Source of the DNA: Sipunculus nudus
Lineage: Eukaryota; Annelida; Sipuncula; Golfingiida; Sipunculidae
Assembly (NCBI GenBank): GCA_026874595.1
Contig: CM049309.1
Span: 71,466,926 to 71,530,925 of the forward strand
DNA: 64,000 nucleotides
Direction: 5' to 3'
A model generated the notes under the pieces. It ran no database searches and was not told the origin of the DNA. It saw only the letters and a program-made list of their open reading frames with translations. A program made the position numbers and the translations under genes. Every line of letters starts with the position of its first letter. Positions within the stretch are counted from its first letter, which is position 1. Positions 56,191 through 64,000 of this stretch are shown piece by piece.

Positions 56191-56439
56191 ACATGTGACC
56201 CGATAATGGTGAAAAATTTCGGAAAAATCTGTCCAGTGGTCTCAGAGTTCTCTGGACGAAAGCGGCGGCGGCATAACCCGGTCAAAAACTTTTTTTGGCG
56301 GATGCAATGGGAAAATCTATTTCTTGCAATTTTGGTATTTAAGTGTCTAATGTTCTGGTCCGTAACTGTTACAATTTACGCAGTATAGACCTAATTTTTG
56401 GCATTTACATAGGAAACATATAGAGAAATATCCATGCTT

Positions 56440-56700
56440 ATGAGGAACAAAACAGAGCTTGTGGTTTAAGTGCATGGCACTCCTGAAGTGTAACAATCGT
56501 CTTTTACTGGAAACTTGAGGTTCTCCTTAATTTCTCGAAGGAACAAAGTCGCAGGGACCTATCTTATCAAGTGAAGTTAGGGTCATATAACTGAATGTCA
56601 AATTTTGGATTCGAAGGTGCTATGGTTTCAAAACGTGCCCTGTTAACGGACAGCCGACGGACAAATGTCCATCGCCATAGCTCAGATTACTTACTCAACT
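56440..56700 (-). mobile_element. GCTCAGCTG element fragment, inverted
   Basis: TATGGTTTCAAAACGTGCCC, GGACAGCCGACGGACAAATG and CCATAGCTCAGATTAC are the reverse complement of the left end of copies A and B (GGCACGTTTTGAAACC, CCGTCCGT, GAGCTAAAG). Confidence 0.55.
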
Positions 56701-59700
56701 TAGCTAAATAAATGTCAAAACAAATTAAGTCATCTGCCGCCATAATAAAACAAACTTATCGTACATGCAACCCGCGAAAACATTGGAACGCTGTATTTAA
56801 ACAAATATAGGTTTTAAGCGATTTAACAAAAGCTTTTTTTAAAGTTCATATAAATAGCGTTTAAAGCTCTAGCAGTAATTAAGGTTAGGAAACCCAATAT
56901 CAATGGTGGTGTTATGTGCAGGGAGCATTGCATCAAGTGCAGAAACTGAACCCTCGTGATTTCCTGGTACACAGTGTGACGTCACAGGAAAACTTAAGAA
57001 AATGACTTAAATCTAGCATACATTAGCATACAGTGTCAGAAATACTAAGGTTTTGATGAGATCTAGCATATTTAGTCACAGGGGGTTTACAGTGGGTGAC
57101 GTTACTGCAGAGTTGACAGTGCTCAAAGATAAGCAGTTTTTTAACAACCACACATCTCATGCTTTTGTGGAGATATAAAAAAGAGAAAATGTATTTCCTC
57201 CAAGAATTAGATATATTTAATGTTAAATCTATAGTTATATTTTTCATAGGTGTGTTATATGATAACATGTTGAAATTTGGAATATGTTTGCTTGACCTTT
57301 AGGGAGTCCAGACATCTGGCCGGGAGTGTTGATTTCTTAAAATAGGCCTTCATTCAATGTCATCAAATCACTGTCAATTGTCACTTTACAAAGTATCTGT
57401 AAAAGGACCTAAAATCATACGTAGCATCACAAGATAAATTATTTGTCAAAGATGAATAAACATGACAAATTTAAAGTCAACACATAAAGCAAAAAAAAAA
57501 ACAAAACAAAAAAAAAACCAAAGCCTACAGGCCTAATGCGAACCTGTGCATCAGGATATACACAAGGTATAACACTTCAATGCTGAACCATTATTTATCA
57601 TATATATGAACAATGGAAGTACTAAACATTTTGAATAAGAAACAATTATACAAACATCACTGCTGAAATTCTGGCATGGGTGCACACAACACAGAAATGA
57701 TTGTAGCTGGCACCACCGGTCTTGTATACAACGAAGCTATCAGAGATATATACATATGCCCGATTTCAGACTGACATATCAAACCCCTTCTGAGAAATAA
57801 GAACTGTGCAAAAATTATTGTAGGAGGCACCACCAGTCTTGTATACGACAAAGCTATTCGATATGTATATATATGCCAAATTTCAGACTGATATATCAAA
57901 TTTCTTTGTAGAACTAAGCAGGCACATACACTCTGCAAAAGTCACTGTAGATGGTGATACCTGTCTTGTGAACGAGAAAGCCATCAAAGACACATAGACA
58001 GGTCAAAATATCAGGCCAATACATCAAACTTACCTTGAGTCTGATGCACGGGGCTGACAAGGCTTAGGTGAGAAAGGCAGTTGCACCTAGAGAACTGTTA
58101 CAAATTGCTGGCTAAGGCTACTGCACTGAGTGAACTCTTGACCTGCACCTGGCTAGACTGAGTGAACTTTTGACATGTACCTAGCTGCACTGAATGAACT
58201 CTTGACCTGTTTCATAATCTGACACAGTTTGCAGTCTGCCAAAGCTATAAATAGATCCAGGCTATACTTTGGTGCAAAATCTGATGCAGTGGGCAGTCTG
58301 CCAAAGCTATAAATAGAACGAAGCTACTACACTGAGTGAACTCCTGACCTATACCTGGCTGCACTTAGTGAACTCTTGACCTGTTGCCTAATCTGATACA
58401 GTTGGCAGTCTGCCAAAGCTATAAATAGATCAAGACTGACCTTTGACCTGTTGCCAAAACTGAAATAGTAGCCACACCATTGCATAAGCTCACAGATTGA
58501 TTCCACATGCAGCCCTGAGGGACATGACACCCATGAGATGATCACATAATACTCATGAGGTGATCACATGCTACCCATCAGGTGTTAATGTTGCCCATGG
58601 GGTGATCACATGCCTTGTGTCTGGCTGCGCTGACTGAACTCTTTACCTATATCTGGCTGCACTGAATAAACTCTTGATCTGTTGCCAAATCTGAAACAGT
58701 TGGCAATTTCTCAACCTATTCAAGATACAGACACAATCTTGGCCTGTTGGTAAATCTGTTTACACATACTGAAAGACTTTGGCTAAAATGCTTTTTTTTC
58801 AAGCTGACATATTCATAGACACCTTTATCAAAATATCAAGAATAAAAGATGCGGTCCTATCATTGTTAAAGGTCCAATAATTCTGCTAAAAAAAAATAAT
58901 TCAAGTAAACTTGAACAAAGGCCACCTAAGAATAATTTTGTGCTATGTTACAGAAGTTATAATTGAAACAACAATTTTGTAGAAGAACACTATTGCAGTC
59001 CTCAGTTTGAAATAGACATAATAATGTCCATAAGGCCAACTTAAGCTTTTCACGACTCAACCAAAAATCAACAAACTCAATATATTCTTATATGATTGAA
59101 AGAACCATGTCCTTGGATAATTCTTTTGAAAAATTGAACGACTCAACTTGACAGTTTTATCATAAACATTTTAAGCTGAAAGAGGCTAAAATTGTGAGGT
59201 TTTTGCCCCCCCCCCCCCCAAAAAAAAACAGGTCAATATAGGTGGCACCATAAAATCTGCAACTTCATATATGAGTCATGTGACCAACATTTGCACAATA
59301 CTTGGTAATCCTAGCTTCTGTCATTTCTGAGATTACTATGTTAACTGGTATGCTTACTTGGCCAAATGTGTAACACCGCTAAAATTTATCAAAAACAAAC
59401 CATTTGAACAAACTTGAGAGGGCTTGCCCCTGGGATCATTTCTGTAAAATATCGAACAATTCGGCTGGACCATTTACAAGAAGAAGACTTATAAAGGTTT
59501 TTCAGCTTTTCCCTAAAAAATCTAAGTAAACGCAGACAGCAAAAAAATTAGCTTAATACCATAACATTTTATATGTGACAGATAATTCCATCAAATCTGG
59601 GGACCTAGCTCATGCTATTCCTGAGAAATTATGAGTTAATGTACAGATGATATCTTAAATCACAAATCTACATTTTTTTTACTTAAAAAAATTCTTGTCA

Positions 59701-60017
59701 ATATTTACCATAGATAACCTTAAATCTAAATGTCTAGAGACATGATGTAATGGATGCTGATAAACTGGTGCCAGGCTAAATGTATCTGCTTCACACAGCT
59801 AACATATATGCTCAAATGACTAAATTCAATCTTTATAATTAAGCCAAAAAACATTCTTTGGAACCATAAAAGACAATTATCTTTGTAGCCACTTAGCTAA
59901 AAGAGATGTAATGGCAAATGACTAAATTAAGCTTTCCATAACTCAGCCAAAAGTCATTGAACTGAGACCATTTGAACAAATTTCAGAAAGCACTACCCTA
60001 GGATCATTTCTGTGCCA

Positions 60018-60150
60018 TCTATATATTAATAGCGTAAGGAGATTTTTGTAATTTTCCGTATCTCCTCCGATACCACCGTACGAATTGCCGTGATTTTCGA
60101 CATACATATGCTCCGGGTTTGTCCGAAGAGATTCCACCCATTTTTATCTG
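60018..60150 (+). mobile_element. Helitron 5' end relative
   Basis: TCTATATATTAATAGCGTAA follows an A and matches the left part of the mini-Helitron at 61441, including TTTTCCGTATCTCC and GATACCACCGTACG. No hairpin-CTAG end was found downstream, so its extent is unknown; 60150 is a working limit. Confidence 0.6.
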
Positions 60151-60465
60151 CAATATTTGCGTTTTACGTGCATAATTAATAATTCTAATATTTGCTCCCC
60201 CGCGGGCGCCTCTTCTCTTTGTGTCTTCGGGTCCGGTAACACAATGTCCATAGAGAGTGTGATGGCGGGACAGAGTTTCACTCCGGGGGCCCTATCTGGG
60301 GTTTTCTTACATTTCACAGTGACCGGCCCGAAATAATCCCCATCGGCGATCCCTTCTCAAAAGGGGGGGGGGGGGATCTTTGAAAGAATTGTTTTGCAGG
60401 AGCCCTCTTCGTGGCCTGATATGCTTGAGTGCACATCTACCGGGTCGCAGGAAATCGTGATGAAT

Positions 60466-60765
60466 AGGCCGAAAAAGGGTATGGTTCTCAGACACTTGAT
60501 ATCAGAAACCTGAGAGGCCGGGCGATATTTTACCTTTGTTTTGTTCGTTTCGATAAAAATTTCACATGATCAGGGAAAGCATGAAAATAACAGAATTGTT
60601 TTGTTATACACGCAAAAGCACATAACAAAGGAAATCTGATCAAAATTGTATCATTTTATCTTCTTGAAAGATGAAAATCAAAATAAATTATTTTATGCGG
60701 GAGGGGGAGTACAATTAACGCGGGCGGTGCCTGAGAACCATACCTTTTATTATTTTTTGTCATAT
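60466..60765. mobile_element. Inverted-repeat MITE (GTATGGTTCTCAGGCAC), copy 2
   Basis: Full-length relative of 52930-53220: left end GGGTATGGTTCTCAGACAC, right end GGTGCCTGAGAACCATACC (60726-60744). The poly-G run at 60364-60376 lies outside. Confidence 0.85.
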
Positions 60766-61440
60766 ACAGTCGCACTTGGTCGCACGAAGTCCAGGGCCTT
60801 GCATGTGATTTATGTCCTTGACAAATATTCACCAACACATGCAGGCCTAATATGTAACAGATGTAAAGTAAATGTTAACTAAATTCACATCGAGGTTGGT
60901 TCAGTGCGATGTGTACACGTCGGAGTGGCACCATCAAAGTTGTAAACACATAATTTTAGACTTTAAATGTTTTGCAAATCGAGATTTTTTCTCATTACTG
61001 CAGTGACAAATATGTAACTCCTGTAAAAATGTATATTTAATACGTTTGTACTGAAATTTGTTTCTTTTACATGCATGTGCCATCTTATTTTCAATAATGT
61101 TTATGTAATACTTTTTGTTTTTAAAGACTTTTAATTCTTTAATTCAGTATATATGCTTATTGCGTATAAGTCATGGCTTTCATTGTTACTATTTTCAAAA
61201 CTAAAACTGGTATTTTTGCATTTTCTTCTTAGGTCTATTCCGTGAACGGTTTCTTTCGTATTTATATGTTATCCTGTTGGTCAGTTTCTCATGTCACAGG
61301 GTACATGTATAGGTGACTATTTGTCAAAGACCCCGAACACATGTTTAAGCACTGGGTTCGGGGGACCGTACGCTGTTCCGAAAAATGTTCCGAACGCTGT
61401 TCCGAAAGATTTTTATCCACAACACAATACTTATAATTGA

Positions 61441-61566
61441 TCTATATATTAATATCGTAACGCGATTTTGTGATTTTCCGTATCTCCAAATTTTCTGTGG
61501 ATTTTCGATACCACCGTACGGATTGTCGTGTCGTCCCAAACCGTGCGTAGCACGGATGTTTGCTAG
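61441..61566 (+). mobile_element. Mini-Helitron, 126 bp, both ends intact
   Basis: It starts TCTATATATTAATATCG directly after an A (61440) and ends CTAG (61563-61566) directly before a T (61567), the A/T insertion pattern of Helitrons. A perfect 6-bp stem CCGTGC-GTA-GCACGG (61541-61555) sits 7 bases before CTAG. It has no TIR, target duplication or ORF, as expected for a non-autonomous Helitron. Confidence 0.85.
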
Positions 61567-62151
61567 TATTAAACTATTTGGCCATATGGTTTCAGAGAAG
61601 TTTTTTGTAGCCCTCAGTATGATACGGACACTGATGACCCCCGTACATAAAAGCCGAAGCAGGTGGCGCCACTAATACCTCAATTTCAGACATGACTAAT
61701 GTGACCAACATTTGCAAAAATTTGATGTTAGCTACCGCCTTTTCTAAGATTGTAATTTTAGTATGCTATTTTTGACGGATGACTAAATTCAACTTTCTGT
61801 AACTCGGCCAAAAACACCGAACTTAAACCATTCGAACAAACTTGGGAGAGAGTTTGTTCAAGGAATCAATTCTGTGAAACATTGGACAATTTTGCCGAAC
61901 AGTTTCGGAGAAGAAGATTTTTAAAGCTTTTTTAGCTTTTTCCCTATAAAATCTAAGAAACTGCAGTTAGCCAAAAAATAAGCAAAATCCGTTAAGAGTT
62001 TTTCGATGACTAATTTTTTTACACAAAATTTCGTGATGCTAACTGTTGCCGTTTTTCAAGATAGTACTGGTTAAAGTACAAACGACGGACGACAAACGCC
62101 GGACGACGCCACACCATCGCATAAGCTCACAGGTTCGCTAAAAATAAAACG

Positions 62152-62175
62152 TATGGTTCTCAGGTTTTTTTTTTT
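62152..62175. mobile_element. Solo MITE terminus
   Basis: CGTATGGTTCTCAGG is the TIR of the 52930/60466 MITE without its body, next to a T run. It directly follows the end of repeat complex copy 2. Confidence 0.55.
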
Positions 62176-62290
62176 ATTTGATAGAATGTTATAAGGAAAT
62201 GACCCAGAAAAGTAATCTACACTAATAGCAATTCAAGCCCCTGTAATTAGTGCATTGGAGCGTGCGTCCAGCCGGACTACTTCCCCCAAC

Positions 62291-62302
62291 TGTGACGTCA
62301 CA
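62291..62302. promoter_or_regulatory. CRE-like palindrome TGTGACGTCACA
   Basis: A 12-bp palindrome containing the CREB/ATF site TGACGTCA, in a locally GC-richer stretch (62240-62360). The identical 12-mer occurs at 8589-8600 and 56975-56986. Function is unknown. Confidence 0.4.
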
Positions 62303-62744
62303 GACCGGGCCGTTTGCGTTCGGCTGTTTCCGCTGCATGCGCACCACGGCAGTACTGACTGAAATTTAATTTTATTCAAAGTTTCTCCCATTTTTTAAAT
62401 ATCAATCATGCAAGGGAAAGGATATTAATGTTGCCCAATCGGTCTGGGAAAATCCCGTTCTACTTGGTATTTTGATATATCGTTTCCTCTGATCTTTAAA
62501 TCATGATTTGATTGGTAATATTTATATCGATCTAAAACATACCACCCCTGTTCCCAATTAAAGCAGAATATATGATAAAAACTTTCAAAATAATTTATTC
62601 ACAAACCTGCTGACAATAATAAAAGTTACGTCGTTTGATAAAACATGTACACATGGTCAAAACTGACCACACTTAATGTTACATTAAGTTTACATGGTGC
62701 CTTTCCTTTCACTCCAGCATTACACATTCTGGTTATCATTATTA

Positions 62745-62966
62745 TAATATTATATATATATATATATATATATAAACATACATAAATAAACAGATATATA
62801 TGTACAGGATTACTGCTAGACAAATTTGACTGCCGGCTAAATTTCTGGACATGGAGGTAGTCTTTTAAGATCTTTTGTGCCGGTCAGTGGGTTGCAAATG
62901 TCAGCTTTGTGCCGGCTCGTAAAAGCCCGTCCCGGCTACCCCCGACCGGCGCGGCTATAACCCTGT

Positions 62967-63043
<77 letters not shown>

Positions 63044-63260
63044 CACATATCTATATATATATATATATATCCTTTTAAACAGATGAACAGTACTAAGTGT
63101 GTCTTAATTATTTTAAAAGCATAGACTAGTAATATAAATATACGCAAGTATACACAATATATCCCATGAGCACTCAAATTATATCCTCTTCTGAGCATTT
63201 TCAAATTTATATCTGTATCATGGACACTCATTATTCGTCAGTTCATAAAATATATACAAA

Positions 63261-63312
<52 letters not shown>
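62745..63312. repeat. (TA)n microsatellite cluster
   Basis: TA arrays at 62745-62775, 62968-63070 (with AC interruptions) and 63264-63312. Confidence 0.9.
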
Positions 63313-63313
<1 letters not shown>

Positions 63314-64000
63314 TGTACTTATCACATTAATAAACTACACATTGCAAAGTAGATATGTTATATCCCCCTTATTTAACTGTGACTCCACTGACCATATATT
63401 ATCCATATGAAAAAATCAAATAAATTTCATCACTTGCTTGGGAAATTTAAATTTATTATTATTAATCTTTAATTTATCAAACTTATTTTTTATATTTTTT
63501 ATGTAAACTGAAACAAAAGCTTTCAAAGAAAATCTCAACACAACTGCTCCATCAGAACGTGATGAACTATTTTGCATTAACAAGATGTGCAACCTTTGAC
63601 CCCCATTTATATTGCTACATTCCGTTTATGCAGCACCATTAAAATGCTCAAACAGTCCCAGTACATTTTAAATGTACAAATCTAACTGACTTGGTACACT
63701 CTGTGCCATTCAAAACACATATTATACCCTACAAATATCTCAGGATGTGAATAAATTATCTGCAAAAACAATGTACAGGACCATCAACACTGAATCTCTT
63801 GATATCTGTGTCAAAAGTCATAACAAACCATTCATGGTACAGCCATGGAATATGTGCAATACGTTTGTGCAATATTCAACCATCAACATTCCCTGGACCA
63901 TTCCATACAATATATGCAAACAGGATTTTTACGTTTATGACATAAATCTTTTACTCTCTTGTCTGTTATAATGAGTTATTTACTTGCAGGACTTAACACA
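63313..64000. other. Right edge, no gene recognised
   Basis: No splice-bounded coding segment was seen. The open frame 63747-63971 has no domain. The stretch could be a 3' UTR of a gene beyond the window, but nothing decides that. Confidence 0.4.

Larger units (their letters stand above)
57521..62140. repeat. GGTGGCGCCAC repeat complex, copy 2 with nested insertions
   Basis: It starts AAGCCTACAGGCCTAATGCG like copy 1 and ends CCACACCATCGCATAAGCTC then ACAGGTTCGC. GCGAACCTGTG appears at both ends in inverted orientation, so these may be the termini. GCACCACC-type motifs fall at 57710, 57825, 57948, 59238 and 61662. Tandem CAGTCTGCCAAAGCTATAAA modules lie at 58200-58440. Interrupted by a Helitron 5' end (60018), the MITE at 60466-60765 and the mini-Helitron at 61441-61566. 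Confidence 0.65.

Overview
This is a eukaryotic, AT-rich, intron-dense and repeat-dense window. Its exons have GT-AG boundaries, its introns are long, and it carries many (TA)n microsatellites and miniature transposons. The gene content and repeat style (CCGT-rich elements, GGTGGCGCCACC repeats, TA-associated elements, a mini-Helitron) suggest a mollusc, most likely a bivalve. That placement is inference and no species is claimed.

Two protein-coding genes are well supported. On the + strand, 1745-20115 holds the 3' part of EPG5, the autophagy tether (ectopic P-granules protein 5). Fifteen exons join in phase into 939 codons plus stop; the 5' part of the gene lies left of the window. On the - strand, 48613-38888 holds a complete five-exon gene for a secreted 248-residue protein: signal peptide, a long-form C-type lectin domain with EPN and WND motifs, and a C-terminal PAN/apple-like domain. 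A third possible coding piece (minus strand, 45236-45537) lies in the lectin gene's 6.5 kb first intron. Two isolated exon-like signals (26911-26959 and 27466-27527) are only suggestive. The two genes show no sign of working together. EPG5 acts inside the cell in autophagosome-lysosome fusion; the lectin is predicted to be extracellular and possibly immune.

Layout: 1-1744 is an EPG5 intron dominated by a minisatellite with a 64-bp unit made of two related 32-bp halves. 1745-20115 is EPG5, whose introns carry two tRNA-derived retroelements, a 0.9 kb TA-flanked DNA transposon with a decayed ORF, a long hairpin, copies of a foldback element and two intronic minisatellites. 20116-38887 is intergenic, with copies of a GCTCAGCTG/CCGTCCGT element, a hAT-like MITE with an 8-bp target duplication, and a TTAA-bounded MITE. 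38888-48613 is the lectin-PAN gene. 48614-64000 has no recognisable gene. It is a nest of related repeats built on a GGTGGCGCCACC palindrome, interrupted by a ~290-bp inverted-repeat MITE (two full copies and one solo end), an AATTC-rich TIR element and a 126-bp mini-Helitron with both termini intact.

I found no bacterial-type operon, CRISPR array, rRNA gene, intact transposase or viral gene. The most notable items are the intact mini-Helitron, the hairpin element embedded between two (TA)n arrays at two loci, the higher-order minisatellite, the tRNA-like insertion with a 14-bp target duplication, and the EPN-type lectin-PAN protein.
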